Part shown: positions 42,182 to 52,507 of the stretch, piece after piece
Position numbering within the stretch: position 1 is the first letter of the stretch
Layout: each line of letters starts with the position of its first letter
Assembly: GCF_003946145.1 (NCBI RefSeq)
Contig: NZ_RHOC01000002.1
Location: forward strand, 186,001-250,000
Source of the DNA: Levilactobacillus huananensis
Lineage (GTDB): Bacteria; Bacillota; Bacilli; Lactobacillales; Lactobacillaceae
Reading direction: 5' to 3'
Length of the DNA: 64,000 nt
The notes under the pieces: model-generated
The model's database searches: none
What the model saw: only the letters and a program-made list of their open reading frames with translations
What the model was told of the DNA's origin: nothing
Program-made: the position numbers and the translations under genes

Positions 42182-44884
42182 TTATTGATGACGTTGCCGA
42201 ACGACGCGGCGCCATTCGCCCCCGAACCACAGGAGACCAAACAAGACGACACCGATAATTGACGTGATGATTCCCGCCTTTAAGCCCGGCGTCGTGTAAT
42301 GGAAAACAACGTGGTTTCTGCCTGGCTTGAGTGGTACGGCCATCATTCCCGGATAATTCTTAATGACTGGCGTGATCGACTGGGCGTGCATGGCCGGTTG
42401 GACCTTGACCGCTCGACCATTGACGGTGGCATGCCATCCTGGCGCATTCGGTACGGAGAGGTAAAGGTAAGATCGTTGGGTGCTCCCAACAACGGTGCCA
42501 GATAAAGCGGTCACGCTGCTCTGCTTGGAGAGGTGGAACTGTTGCCGTCTTAGATGGGTGACGGCTTTTTGATATTGCGCTTGGTTCAACGAGACGAATT
42601 CGTTGCTGTAACCAGCGGCTGGTGCCGGCGTGAGGTAGCTTACCGTCAGCACATCTCCCTTGTGATGGTAGCCTAAATTCATAACGTAGCGGTAACCATC
42701 GGCACGAACTGTGGGACCAGCTGCTTGACCATTAATGCGTAAGGTCGAGTAGATTAAGGTATTGGATGGTGAGAAGCCATGAAGCGTTCCCGTTGCGTTA
42801 ACCTTGAGCTTGAACGTCTGCTGGTAACGTTGTTGGGGCAACAGGGTCTTCTTCGGCACGAGGTGCAAGTCATCGACGGTAGCGCGACGATTAAAGACAT
42901 TGAGGACAGAGGCATGAGCCAGAGTGTCACTTGGTGCGCCTAAGGCGGTCAGAATGCGTTGCTGGTTACCCAAGGCATTCTGATCATCAAGCTGTAAACT
43001 GATAAGTTGTTTTGGAACGGCAAAGCCGATACCTACGAATGAGTTGAGCTCTGTGACCTTGGGATCTCGGTTGACGTTGACTCGGTATTTAACGCCGAGT
43101 AGTGTGTCGGTTAGGCTCGTACTACCCTGAGCACTGATTCGACGAACGTTGCTACTGAAGTAACCGAGGTCATTTTGGAAGACCCGGGCCGATTCCTCCA
43201 AGGTTGAAGAATAAGAACTCAGTCCCGCGTAGTCGAATAACAAGGGGTCATTGTAGTGGTTGTAAGCCTCATCGTAGGCTTTGCCGATCCGAGAATGTAG
43301 GAAGTCAGTTCGGTAGAAATTGGCCTTGGTCGAGGAAGCGTTGAACTGTTTCAACGTTGCCGTGTCGGCTTTAAAGTATTTTTCAAATTTTGTTTGGGAT
43401 CCAAAGTCCATGCCGCGACTGGCCACCAGAAGGTTACCCCCGAGCTCACATGAGATTAGAAGGCCCATTAAACCGATACGAATAGGGCGCCACTCACTGA
43501 TGAATAATAGCATGGTGTTGAGTAACAACAGTCCCAGGGCCCACCAAACCAGATGGAAGGGTGGCTGACTCTGTTGATAGAGGCTGGCGTCGTAGCTAGG
43601 AAGCATGAAGGCCCAGAGCCGTGGAAAGACGCGAGCAGATAGAAATCCGATGACGAGCAGGCCTGCTCCCCAGACTAGCGCGAGGACCTTTTGCGGATCA
43701 TTCATGGTCTGATCGGGGTGCGTTTGCCAAGCACGGTAGGCAATGATCAGTGCGAGAAAAGTGAAGAAGTAGACGTTACGGAATGGAAATCCGGCTGGTT
43801 GTTGGAGCATGTGCCAGATGGTATTGAATAGCGTTAAGAAGAGTCCAAGACCCATCGTGATCAGTAGCCACATCGCTCGGTGCTTTTCGATTGACTGGAC
43901 CTTGGGAGAGACAAAGTACACGATGAGTAACAGGAACATCAGGGTTCCCATAAATAAGCTCGGTGCGTGGTATAGGTGTGAGACGAAAGTTGTTGTGCCA
44001 GGACCAAATTGGGCCAGAACTTCTGGGCCAAAGAGGGGGGTTGGCAGGAAGTTGGTCACAAAGAAGTTGCCTTTACCTGTCCGGAGCATCCCCATGGCGG
44101 TCGGAATCAAGACGACCATAGCCATCATTCCCGCTAGTAATGAGCCGATAATGAATTGACGGATTGCAGGGCGGTGGACACGCCAGATTTCCTTGAAGGA
44201 AGTGGCGGTTCGTTGATGTTCGATGATGAGGTAGGCAAAGTACAAGACGGAAAAAAGGCACGTCATATACCCGAGATAATAATTGGCTAAGATGGTAATC
44301 GTTAGGCTCAATGTGTAGAGGCCAAAGTGATGGACACTGACGATGCGGTGCAAGCCTAGCGCAACCAATGGCAACATGATGAGAGCGTCGAGCCACATGA
44401 TGTCGTAGTCATACATCGCGACGAAGCCACACAAGCTGAAGGCCGTCGAGAACAAGAGGAGGGCCCAGCCACTCTTAAGAAAGGCTCGCCGCAGAAAAAT
44501 AGCCATTGTGAGGCCGATCGTACTAATTTTTAAAATCATGATTAAGGCCACGGCGGTTGGCAACTGCGCAGCTGGTAATAGGAAGATGAGCACATTGTAA
44601 GGACTGATAACGTAGTAGGTCAATAGTGGCACTAAGCTGCTCCCCGTCCCCAGTGCGAATGAGAATAGATGGAACTGACCATGTGAAATCGTAGATCGCA
44701 AGTACTCTAAAATGGGCACGTATTGTGCCCCGGTGTCGCTAAATAATAGGCTTCGATGACCAAATGGCGTAATCTTCAAATGCCAAAAGATCACACTGAT
44801 GATAATCATGGGGATTAAAAATGCCCCCAAGTACACCCAGCGGCTGACGCGAGCCTGCGCTAGCGTGTCACGATGCTCTTTCAT
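42182..44884 (-). CDS. YfhO-family multi-span membrane protein
   Basis: A 900-residue protein. The first ~480 residues hold about 12 helices; the N-terminal SDTGAQYVPILEYLRS contains the conserved acidic D-x-x-x-Q-Y element of YfhO. A large extracytoplasmic region (about 500-860) has beta-sandwich character, and a final helix (GIITSIIGVVLFGLLWF) ends the protein. YfhO proteins have a GT-C-like fold and are linked to glycosylation of teichoic acids or other surface polymers using lipid-linked sugars. ATG 44884 follows GGAGGGG. Monocistronic; a divergent two-component system lies beyond a 337-bp gap. Confidence 0.88.
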   Translation of the reverse strand: MKEHRDTLAQARVSRWVYLGAFLIPMIIISVIFWHLKITPFGHRSLLFSDTGAQYVPILEYLRSTISHGQFHLFSFALGTGSSLVPLLTYYVISPYNVLIFLLPAAQLPTAVALIMILKISTIGLTMAIFLRRAFLKSGWALLLFSTAFSLCGFVAMYDYDIMWLDALIMLPLVALGLHRIVSVHHFGLYTLSLTITILANYYLGYMTCLFSVLYFAYLIIEHQRTATSFKEIWRVHRPAIRQFIIGSLLAGMMAMVVLIPTAMGMLRTGKGNFFVTNFLPTPLFGPEVLAQFGPGTTTFVSHLYHAPSLFMGTLMFLLLIVYFVSPKVQSIEKHRAMWLLITMGLGLFLTLFNTIWHMLQQPAGFPFRNVYFFTFLALIIAYRAWQTHPDQTMNDPQKVLALVWGAGLLVIGFLSARVFPRLWAFMLPSYDASLYQQSQPPFHLVWWALGLLLLNTMLLFISEWRPIRIGLMGLLISCELGGNLLVASRGMDFGSQTKFEKYFKADTATLKQFNASSTKANFYRTDFLHSRIGKAYDEAYNHYNDPLLFDYAGLSSYSSTLEESARVFQNDLGYFSSNVRRISAQGSTSLTDTLLGVKYRVNVNRDPKVTELNSFVGIGFAVPKQLISLQLDDQNALGNQQRILTALGAPSDTLAHASVLNVFNRRATVDDLHLVPKKTLLPQQRYQQTFKLKVNATGTLHGFSPSNTLIYSTLRINGQAAGPTVRADGYRYVMNLGYHHKGDVLTVSYLTPAPAAGYSNEFVSLNQAQYQKAVTHLRRQQFHLSKQSSVTALSGTVVGSTQRSYLYLSVPNAPGWHATVNGRAVKVQPAMHAQSITPVIKNYPGMMAVPLKPGRNHVVFHYTTPGLKAGIITSIIGVVLFGLLWFGGEWRRVVRQRHQ

Positions 44885-45221
44885 GAAAACCCCTCCGTTG
44901 TTAAATGGACAAAATGTCTGACTTTAATAGAATAACACGCACCTTGTCCTGATAAAAGTTTACTCCAATTTTCGGGCATTATATGGGAGAACGTGCTAAA
45001 ATTCGAATTAACCGTGTGTTTGGTAAGGCGAATGACTTAAGGTTACGTTATCGTTCGTCACGTAGACTATGTCATTAATAGTAAAAGTGTATTCTTAATG
45101 CCACCTACGGTCACCAGACGCCTCCCTGTGGGGAGTGTCTTTTAAGAAATGATTTGAAATGAAGGACTGCTGCAGGCGAACAACCTAACATAAAAAGATA
45201 ACTTAAAAGGAGGCATGCCCG
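44885..45221. other. Divergent control region with terminator-like leader hairpin
   Basis: At 45116-45143, AGACGCCTCCC-TGT-GGGGAGTGTCT with short T-run sits about 80 nt before the response regulator start and could attenuate it. A TATTCT (45090-45095) may be a -10. No reading frame is supported. Confidence 0.35.
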
Positions 45222-45911
45222 TTGAGTACAACTGCCAAGGTCTTGGTCGTGGAGGACGAACGCGAGTTGTCCGCGGATATTGTGGCGTTAATTAGACCGA
45301 TTTGTGAGACGACCACCGCGTTTGATGGTGAACAAGGCGAGTTTCTAGCCAGTCAAGGTGTTTTTGACGCGATTATTTTAGATTTGATGTTACCCGGTCA
45401 GAGTGGGCTGGATCTCTTGCTACACATTCGCAACAAGGCTATTAAGACCCCTGTGCTGATTTTAACGGCCAAAGATACGATTGCTGACAAATTGCGGGGA
45501 TTCAATGATGGTGCCGACGATTACGTCACCAAGCCGTTCCATCGTGAGGAATTATTGGCGCGTATGAAGGCTCTGTTGAAGCGTACGGGACATTTGAACA
45601 GTAGTGATGTGATTACACTGGGTCAATTGGAAATCAACACTGGCAAGCATTTAGCGACGTTTGATGGTGAGCCCTTGACCCTGAAGGGCCGTGAGTTTGA
45701 TCTGCTGGCCTATCTAGTGGCCAATCCTGGAACGATCATTACCAAGGAACAGATCTTCAACCGCTTGTGGGGCTTTGATTCAGAGACCTCATTGTCTGTG
45801 GTAGAAGTCTATATGAGCAATCTGAGAAAGGAACTTAAGCGTGCTGGCAGTGATCTGTCGTTGCGGACAATTCGCAATGCCGGTTATATTGTGGAGGCAC
45901 CTAATGAGTAA
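45222..45911 (+). CDS. OmpR-family response regulator
   Basis: A 229-residue protein. The receiver domain has acidic pocket ED (VVEDE), phospho-acceptor Asp in IILDLMLPG (about residue 54), Thr and Lys in LTAKDT and VTKPF. The C-terminal winged-helix domain ends LRTIRNAGYIVE, as in the CiaR/PhoB type. TTG 45222 follows AAAAGGAGG. It overlaps the histidine kinase gene by eight bases. Confidence 0.93.
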   Translation: MSTTAKVLVVEDERELSADIVALIRPICETTTAFDGEQGEFLASQGVFDAIILDLMLPGQSGLDLLLHIRNKAIKTPVLILTAKDTIADKLRGFNDGADDYVTKPFHREELLARMKALLKRTGHLNSSDVITLGQLEINTGKHLATFDGEPLTLKGREFDLLAYLVANPGTIITKEQIFNRLWGFDSETSLSVVEVYMSNLRKELKRAGSDLSLRTIRNAGYIVEAPNE

Positions 45912-47244
45912 TAAGGTTAACCGCGCGCAACAATGGCGGTTATTTATCAGCAATTTTATCGGATTCACTGTGATCTTCGTCTTACTAGGTGTAATTGTTT
46001 TTGTTTTGTTCAAACGCGCCATGCTGACCAGTACCGACCAGGCACTCAGGGTCGAACGGACGTCACGGTTATCCGGTTCTCCAGTAAAAAAACGGCCCCA
46101 ACATCAACCGGAGATGGTCCCTGGGCAGACGCAGAAAGCCGCAATTCACCCTTTTATGACCACCACCTTAATTTATAATGATCGCGGCAAGATCAGTAAT
46201 CAAGCACAACTGGGATCGCGTTACGACATGCTAAAGCGTATCGCGCTCAAGCGTGGCCAGGTCGGGCAATTGCACACGGTTCGCGTGAACGGCAAGTACA
46301 GCTTCCGAACATTACTGGTGAAGGTCCCGAAGTCTAATTCGGACCCGGTCGTGGCGGGGAAGTACCTCCTCATCATGGAAAATATTGATCCGCAAAAGGC
46401 GGCCATGGCTAACTTCACCCGGGTTTTACTGATCACGATGGGGGTCTTCTGGCTCCTCTCAATTCTGATGAGTATCTGGATGTCGCGCCTGACGATGCGG
46501 CCTATTCTACGGTCCTGGGGCCGGCAGACGGAGTTCGTGGGTAACGCGGCGCATGAGTTGCGGACCCCCCTGACTATTATTCAAAATAAGCTGGAGTTTC
46601 TGTTAACGCGACCCAATGATAAAATTATTGACCAGGCAGAGAGTATTGCCGTGGCCAATAGTGAAAGTCAGCGCTTGCAGAAATTAACGCAGGATCTGTT
46701 GGCACTAGCGCGATCTGATTCCAATACTGTGCAGACTAACTTCGAACTTACTGATATGGCAACCTTTATGCAACGGACGGTGGAGCCTTACACCGAGATT
46801 GCGGCCAGTCAAGGGAAGACCTTGGTCCTAGATCCGATCGTGCCTTTTCAAGCGACACTGGATCAAGCTTTAGTGCATCAGTTGTTGAATATTTTGATCG
46901 ATAATGCCCTAAAGTATTCGCCACAGGGGCAGACAATCACGCTGTCTGCTAAGCTGATAGGACGTAAATGGCAATTAACAGTAGCCGATCAAGGCATCGG
47001 GGTAAAACGAGCGGACCGACAACGAATTTTCGATCGTTTTTATCGCGTGGACAGTTCTCGTAGTCGGCAAACGGGTGGCAATGGATTGGGCCTGTCGATT
47101 GCGCACTGGATTGTTAATCTGCACCACGGGACGATCGTGGTTAAGGATAACCAGCCACAGGGGAGTCGGTTTGTGACGACGATCCCAGTTAATCCTGCGG
47201 GTTTAGCCGGGCACCATGAAAAAATGGCTACGAAAGAAAAATAA
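45904..47244 (+). CDS. Sensor histidine kinase
   Basis: A 446-residue membrane kinase. Helix 1 (about residues 14-38) and helix 2 (about 170-192) flank an extracytoplasmic domain of about 130 residues. The H-box is NAAHELRTPL, N-box LNILIDNALKYSPQG, G-boxes VADQGIGV and GGNGLGLSIAH. ATG 45904 lies 7 nt after GTGGAGG within the regulator gene. The sensory domain is not recognised. The layout resembles CiaH-like sensors. Confidence 0.92.
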   Translation: MSNKVNRAQQWRLFISNFIGFTVIFVLLGVIVFVLFKRAMLTSTDQALRVERTSRLSGSPVKKRPQHQPEMVPGQTQKAAIHPFMTTTLIYNDRGKISNQAQLGSRYDMLKRIALKRGQVGQLHTVRVNGKYSFRTLLVKVPKSNSDPVVAGKYLLIMENIDPQKAAMANFTRVLLITMGVFWLLSILMSIWMSRLTMRPILRSWGRQTEFVGNAAHELRTPLTIIQNKLEFLLTRPNDKIIDQAESIAVANSESQRLQKLTQDLLALARSDSNTVQTNFELTDMATFMQRTVEPYTEIAASQGKTLVLDPIVPFQATLDQALVHQLLNILIDNALKYSPQGQTITLSAKLIGRKWQLTVADQGIGVKRADRQRIFDRFYRVDSSRSRQTGGNGLGLSIAHWIVNLHHGTIVVKDNQPQGSRFVTTIPVNPAGLAGHHEKMATKEK

Positions 47245-47256
47245 TAAAATTTTGGT

Positions 47257-47293
47257 AACCGCAGCCGTCGTGTTTGAGGGCATGCGGTTTTTG
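47257..47293 (+). terminator. Terminator of the two-component operon
   Basis: AACCGCA(GCC)...(GGC)ATGCGGTTTTTG. Confidence 0.7.
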
Positions 47294-47463
47294 TGGTTAA
47301 AGATTTAACCAAGCTCAGGTAACCGATCGTGCCAGAAAATGTGGTGCCTTTTTTGCTTCGTCTTGACGCGATAGCATAGCAAGGAAAGTTTTATTCCCAC
47401 CGGTTGTATGGTAAGATCTGAAGCATTAGAACGAATTGGTAAGTGCAGCATAAGGAGCTTTCG

Positions 47464-48432
47464 ATGATGTTAACTATCCGTGATATTGCCGCTAAGGCGG
47501 GCGTGTCGGTCTCCACGGCCTCCCGGGCACTAAATAATAATCCACGTATCAGCGTGGCGACCCGTAAACGGATCCAGGCGTTGGCGACGGCTGAAGGCTA
47601 TCGCCCCAACTACAATGCTAAGAACCTCACAGCAGGTGAGGCCAATACGGTTGGGGTTGTTTTCCCGACAGCCGATCATAACTTTCCCGAGAATCCGTTT
47701 TACATCGACTTGTTGCGCGGAATCAATACCGAATTAATGGAACGGCAGTACGTGTTGTCCGTAGCCATTAGTAAGACGCAAGACGAGCTCCTGGCCAATG
47801 TCAAATCCATGGTGACACAGGGAAAAATCAAACGATTTATCCTACTTTACGCTCATCGTACCGATCCCATCGCAGATTTTTTGCGCCAGAATAAGTTGCG
47901 GTTCGTAACCATTGGTCAACCAGTCGATGATCCCACCGACCTTTTTGTCGATAATGATAATTTGAAGGCTGGCATTGGTGGCGCATCCTACCTGTTAGAT
48001 CAATTGGCTGTGACGCATCCGGTTTTCGTCGAATCTGCGCACGACTGGGCTTATGAGCAGCAGCGACGCGAGGGCTATGAACGAATGGCGGCGCAATTTA
48101 ATGTGGATCCACTGACTTGTAAGTTGGGCGACCTGGAACAGGCCCGATCATTCATTGACCGGCATCCGGAAATCAATGGGATTATGGCGACCGATGACTT
48201 TAATGCCATCGAGTTTTACCGCTTGATTCGGGAGATCAATGGTGCCAGTCATTTTCCAATTGTAAGTTTTAACCGATCTTTGCCGGTGGGGTTAACCGAT
48301 GCTAATCTGCATTCGGTTGATCTTTATCCGGAAAAGATGGGGGCTGCCACAGTGACGCTATTGTTCAGTGATCGGCAACCGTTAGAGTCGACGACACCCC
48401 GACAGATTACAATTCCTTATGAAATTAAATAA
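47464..48432 (+). CDS. LacI-family regulator, likely of maltose genes
   Basis: A 322-residue LacI/GalR protein. The helix-turn-helix TIRDIAAKAGVSVSTASRALNNNPRIS starts at residue 3, and the periplasmic-binding-like effector domain follows (VGVVFPTADHNF, GIMATDDFNAIEFY). ATG 47464 has AAGGAG 6 nt before it. It lies just upstream of the maltose transporter and phosphorylase genes, whose promoter bears a CGCAAACGGTTGCAT operator of MalR type, so it most likely represses them. Confidence 0.9.
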   Translation: MMLTIRDIAAKAGVSVSTASRALNNNPRISVATRKRIQALATAEGYRPNYNAKNLTAGEANTVGVVFPTADHNFPENPFYIDLLRGINTELMERQYVLSVAISKTQDELLANVKSMVTQGKIKRFILLYAHRTDPIADFLRQNKLRFVTIGQPVDDPTDLFVDNDNLKAGIGGASYLLDQLAVTHPVFVESAHDWAYEQQRREGYERMAAQFNVDPLTCKLGDLEQARSFIDRHPEINGIMATDDFNAIEFYRLIREINGASHFPIVSFNRSLPVGLTDANLHSVDLYPEKMGAATVTLLFSDRQPLESTTPRQITIPYEIK

Positions 48433-48445
48433 GCACTAGATAGCA

Positions 48446-48472
48446 GGTTGAGGCGGATACCTCAGCCTTTTT
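48446..48472 (+). terminator. Terminator of the LacI gene
   Basis: GGTTGAGG-CGGATA-CCTCAGCC then TTTTT. Confidence 0.8.
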
Positions 48473-48554
48473 CATTGCTAAAATGTTGTTAGGTGAAAGA
48501 GCTTAAAAGCGCTGGATAAACTGGCAATCAGACGGATAATGGCGATAAAATAAA

Positions 48555-48597
48555 GTTTGCGCAAACGGTTGCATTAATTTGAAAGCGGTGCCATAAT
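48555..48597 (+). promoter_or_regulatory. Composite promoter: MalR-type operator, cre and core promoter
   Basis: TTGCAT (48569-48574), 17 bp, CATAAT (48592-48597). The palindrome GTTTGCGCAAAC (48555-48566) and CGCAAACGGTTGCAT (48560-48574) overlap the -35, and a perfect cre TTGAAAGCGGTGCCA (48579-48593, 15 of 15 of WTGNAANCGNWNNCW) fills the spacer. Both maltose induction and carbon catabolite repression are thus visible. Confidence 0.85.
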
Positions 48598-48668
48598 GAT
48601 GACAGCACTTATTTTTCAATTGTGACTATTTTTCAATTGTAACTAAAGCTTATAGGAGGGGTCAGATT

Positions 48669-50033
48669 ATGGCAGATGAATCGTTGACGGCGGCTACGGC
48701 CAAGGCAAACAATGGCTTGCCAACATTATCAGCAAGTACCATTTGGATGATTAATTTTGGGTATCTCGGGGTTCAAACCGCGTTTACGCTGCAAAGCTCA
48801 CAGATGAGTCGGATTTTTCAAACGATTGGGGCAGATCCGAATAGCTTAGGGTGGTTCTTCATTTTGCCACCACTGGCCGGGCTGATCGTCCAACCGATCG
48901 TCGGGTATTATTCCGACAGAACCTGGTTGCCTAAATTAGGTGGCCGCCGATTGCCCTATCTGTTACTCGGAACGATCGTGGCGCTTATCGTGATGTGTCT
49001 GTTACCCAACTCTGGGAGCCTGGGATTCGGGTACGCCTCGATGGCTGCATTGCTCTTTGGGGCGATTACGGTGGCCTTCCTGGACCTCTCATCTAACGTT
49101 GCGATGCAGCCCTTTAAGATGATGGTGGGGGATATGGTTAATGACGACCAAAAAAGCTATGCTTATGGCATTCAGAGCTTTTTATCGAATACTGGTGCCG
49201 TTGTGGCGGCAATTCTCCCATTTCTCTTTGCAATGATTGGGATCGCCAATACCGCAGCTAAAGGGGTTGTACCCGCTACAGTTAAGGTGGCCTTCTACGT
49301 GGGGGCGGTACTCCTCGTGATTACCAGTCTCTTCACGATTCTTCGGGTTAAGGAGTATGATCCGGATACCTATGCCAAATACCACGGGATTGCCAAGGAA
49401 GACAATACGACTGGTGGGAACTGGTGGTCGTTGCTTAAGTCGGCCCCACGGGTCTTTTGGACCGTCACTTTGGTTCAATTCTTTTGCTGGATCGCCTTTC
49501 AATACCTGTGGACCTACTCGGTTGGGGCAATTTCAGGCAACGTTTGGCATACGACCGATGCCGCATCGGCGGGCTATCAAGCCGCTGGTAACTGGTACGG
49601 CGTTCTGGCGGCCGTTCAATCTATCGCAGCTGTCATCTGGTCCTATGTGTTAGCTAAATTACCAAACGATCATCATAAATTGGGTTATGCTGGCAGCTTA
49701 GGCCTAGGGGCCTTGGGATTCATTTCTGTCTTCTTCATTCACAATCAATATGCTTTAATTGCGTCTTTCATTCTGGTTGGGATTGCTTGGGCCGCAATGA
49801 ACACCTACCCGCTGACAATGGTCACGAATGCATTATCTGGTGCGCACATGGGAACTTATTTGGGACTATTCAATGGGTCCATCTGTTTACCGCAAATTGT
49901 GGCTTCGCTGGCTAGTTTTTCCTTATTCCCACTCTTAGGAAAGGTACAGGCCAACATGTTTATCCTGGCCGGCATTATCTTAGCTATTGGGGCCCTCGCG
50001 GTCGGTGCGATTAAGGAAACATACAAGGCCTAA
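48669..50033 (+). CDS. MFS maltose transporter (SLC45/GPH-like)
   Basis: A 454-residue 12-helix permease. LTASTIWMINFGYLGVQTAF-like start, GYYSDRTW and the repeat of MFS loops fit the SLC45-like sugar/H+ symporters found next to maltose phosphorylase in lactobacilli. ATG 48669 follows TAGGAGGGG. It shares the operator-cre promoter and precedes mapA by 51 nt. It would import maltose without phosphorylation. Confidence 0.88.
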   Translation: MADESLTAATAKANNGLPTLSASTIWMINFGYLGVQTAFTLQSSQMSRIFQTIGADPNSLGWFFILPPLAGLIVQPIVGYYSDRTWLPKLGGRRLPYLLLGTIVALIVMCLLPNSGSLGFGYASMAALLFGAITVAFLDLSSNVAMQPFKMMVGDMVNDDQKSYAYGIQSFLSNTGAVVAAILPFLFAMIGIANTAAKGVVPATVKVAFYVGAVLLVITSLFTILRVKEYDPDTYAKYHGIAKEDNTTGGNWWSLLKSAPRVFWTVTLVQFFCWIAFQYLWTYSVGAISGNVWHTTDAASAGYQAAGNWYGVLAAVQSIAAVIWSYVLAKLPNDHHKLGYAGSLGLGALGFISVFFIHNQYALIASFILVGIAWAAMNTYPLTMVTNALSGAHMGTYLGLFNGSICLPQIVASLASFSLFPLLGKVQANMFILAGIILAIGALAVGAIKETYKA

Positions 50034-50084
50034 TGATGCGATCAATTTAAAATTGAAACGATTTAATAAAAGGAGCGTTCGGCA

Positions 50085-52340
50085 ATGAAACGAATTTTTG
50101 AAGTCCAACCATGGCATGTCATTACCCATACCTTTGACCCACAAGATAAGCGGCTACAAGAATCGATGACGAGTCTTGGAAATGGCTATATGGGGATGCG
50201 AGGAAACTTTGAGGAAGGGTACAGTGGTGACACGCTGCAAGGTATTTACCTTGGCGGGATCTGGTATCCAGATAAGACTCGGGTTGGTTGGTGGAAGAAT
50301 GGGTATCCCAAGTACTTTGGAAAGGTTGTCAATGCCGTTAACTTCATGAAGTTACCTGTCGAAATTAATGGACAAGTGGTAGATTTAGCGCAGGATAATA
50401 TCAGTGATTTCACCTTGGACCTGGATATGCAACACGGAACATTAACCCGATCATTTGTCGTGGAACGTGGGGAAACCCGTGTGAATTTGACTTTCGAGCG
50501 TTTTTTGAGTGTGAGTCAACGCGAACTTGCCGTACAACGTGTGACGGTGAAAAATCTGGGAGCCAATTCGGTGACCTTGACCCTCAAACCTGGGATTGAC
50601 GGTAACGTTAAGAACGAAGAGGCTAACTATGACGACCGCTTTTGGGATATTCTTGCAACCGATCAACAGACTGATCGGGGGAGCGTTGTTGCCAAGACCA
50701 CGTCTAATCCATTTGGGACGCCTCAGTTCACTTCGGGAATGGAGATGCGCGTGGTGTCGGCCTTGAAGCCAATCACTATTGACCAACCAAGCGATCAAGC
50801 TGTTACCACGGCGTACACCGGTGAGCTGGCGCCTAACGAGACTGTCCAACTGGAAAAACGGGTTATCGTGGTGACCTCGCGAGATTATGCTGATGTCTCC
50901 GCGCTGACCACAGCGATGCACCAGCTGAGTGATCACGTCGCACTAGAAAGTTATGATGAGTTATTGGCAATGCATGAAACGGTTTGGGCCGATCGTTGGA
51001 CCAAGTCTGACGTTCAAATCCAAGGGGATGACGAGTCACAACAGGGGATTCGTTTCAATCTCTTCCAGTTATTCTCAACTTACTATGGGGAAGACGCACG
51101 TCTGAATATTGGACCCAAAGGATTCACTGGAGAGAAGTACGGTGGGGCCACTTATTGGGACACTGAGGCTTTCGCCATTCCTGTTTATCTGGGAATTACG
51201 AATCCAGAAGTTACTCGAAATCTTCTGATGTATCGTTACAAGCAATTGGATGGTGCTTATATCAATGCGCAACAACAGGGGCTCAAGGGTGCCTTATTTC
51301 CAATGGTGACGTTTGATGGGATTGAATGCCACAATGAATGGGAAATTACCTTTGAGGAAATTCACCGTAACGGCGATATCGCCTTCGCGATTTATAATTA
51401 CACACGTTATACCGGCGATACCTCTTATGTTCTGCATGAGGGTGCCAAGGTGCTGACTGAGATTTCACGTTTTTGGGCCGATCGGGTCCACTTCAGTCAA
51501 CGTAAGGGCCAGTACATGATTCATGGGGTTACTGGTGCTGATGAATACGAAAATAATGTCGATAATAACTGGGACACCAACATGTTGGCTCAGTGGACCT
51601 TACGTTACACCCTGAAAATCTTAAGTCAGGTCGATGCTCAGACCGCAACAAAACTTGGCGTGACATCGGCTGAGAAGGCCAAGTGGCAAGATATTATCGA
51701 TCGGATGTATCTGCCATATGATAAAGATCTTAATATTTTTGTCCAACACGATGGGTTCCTAGATAAGGATATCCAGCCGGTCAGTGCCATTCCAGCCGAT
51801 CAGCGGCCAATCAATCAACACTGGTCTTGGGATAAGATTCTGCGGTCACCGTACATCAAGCAGGGGGATGTCCTACAAGGTATTTGGGACTTTATCGATG
51901 ACTATACCCCCGAACAGAAGAAGGCTAATTTCGACTTCTATGAGCCGCTCACAGTGCACGAATCCAGCCTGTCACCTGCCATTCATGCGGTGCTCGCAGC
52001 GGATTTGCATTATGAGGAGAAGGCTGTGGAACTCTATGAACGGACAGCACGGTTGGATTTGGACAACTATAACAATGACACCAAGGATGGCCTTCACATC
52101 ACGGCCATGACCGGTGGCTGGATCGCGGTAGTTCAAGGATTCGCTGGCATGCGGGTCCGGAATGGACACTTACACTTTGCACCATTCCTGCCTAAGAAAT
52201 GGTCAAGCTACTCATTCCGTCAGATTTTTAGAGACCGACTGATTGCGGTCAGCGTCGATGGTAGTGGCGCACACTTCAAGTTGATCAGTGGGGATCCACT
52301 GACTATTGATGTTGCTGGGACATCCGTGACGGTTAAATAG
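50085..52340 (+). CDS. mapA: Maltose phosphorylase (GH65)
   Basis: A 751-residue enzyme of normal length. It splits maltose with phosphate into glucose and beta-glucose-1-phosphate in the cytoplasm. SLGNGYMGMRGNFEE is the N-terminal family motif, TYWDTEAF and the catalytic acid in GVTGADEYENNVDNN (equivalent to E487 of the L. brevis enzyme) are present, and KDGLHITAMTGGW binds phosphate. Second gene of the maltose operon. The usual downstream beta-phosphoglucomutase gene is absent here. Confidence 0.95.
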   Translation: MKRIFEVQPWHVITHTFDPQDKRLQESMTSLGNGYMGMRGNFEEGYSGDTLQGIYLGGIWYPDKTRVGWWKNGYPKYFGKVVNAVNFMKLPVEINGQVVDLAQDNISDFTLDLDMQHGTLTRSFVVERGETRVNLTFERFLSVSQRELAVQRVTVKNLGANSVTLTLKPGIDGNVKNEEANYDDRFWDILATDQQTDRGSVVAKTTSNPFGTPQFTSGMEMRVVSALKPITIDQPSDQAVTTAYTGELAPNETVQLEKRVIVVTSRDYADVSALTTAMHQLSDHVALESYDELLAMHETVWADRWTKSDVQIQGDDESQQGIRFNLFQLFSTYYGEDARLNIGPKGFTGEKYGGATYWDTEAFAIPVYLGITNPEVTRNLLMYRYKQLDGAYINAQQQGLKGALFPMVTFDGIECHNEWEITFEEIHRNGDIAFAIYNYTRYTGDTSYVLHEGAKVLTEISRFWADRVHFSQRKGQYMIHGVTGADEYENNVDNNWDTNMLAQWTLRYTLKILSQVDAQTATKLGVTSAEKAKWQDIIDRMYLPYDKDLNIFVQHDGFLDKDIQPVSAIPADQRPINQHWSWDKILRSPYIKQGDVLQGIWDFIDDYTPEQKKANFDFYEPLTVHESSLSPAIHAVLAADLHYEEKAVELYERTARLDLDNYNNDTKDGLHITAMTGGWIAVVQGFAGMRVRNGHLHFAPFLPKKWSSYSFRQIFRDRLIAVSVDGSGAHFKLISGDPLTIDVAGTSVTVK

Positions 52341-52403
52341 TTATTGTGCTGATGGAGTCCGGCAGTTAGGGCTATTGACAACTGTCTGGACAACTAAAAA
52401 TGA

Positions 52404-52458
52404 AAATGGCGTCATAACAGCATCCATGTGGATATCTGCTATGACGCTATTTTTTATT
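52404..52458 (+). terminator. Terminator of the maltose operon
   Basis: TGGCGTCATAACAGCATCCA / TGGATATCTGCTATGACGCTA with a long T-run. Confidence 0.85.
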
Positions 52459-52507
52459 TTGGATAATTATTTTAAATTAGGATGGCTAGTCTATCACGAC
52501 CGATAAG

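Noticed and set aside
50451-50936. 161-residue minus-strand frame inside mapA
   Set aside because: Antisense to a complete GH65 gene, with His/Arg-rich shadow composition.
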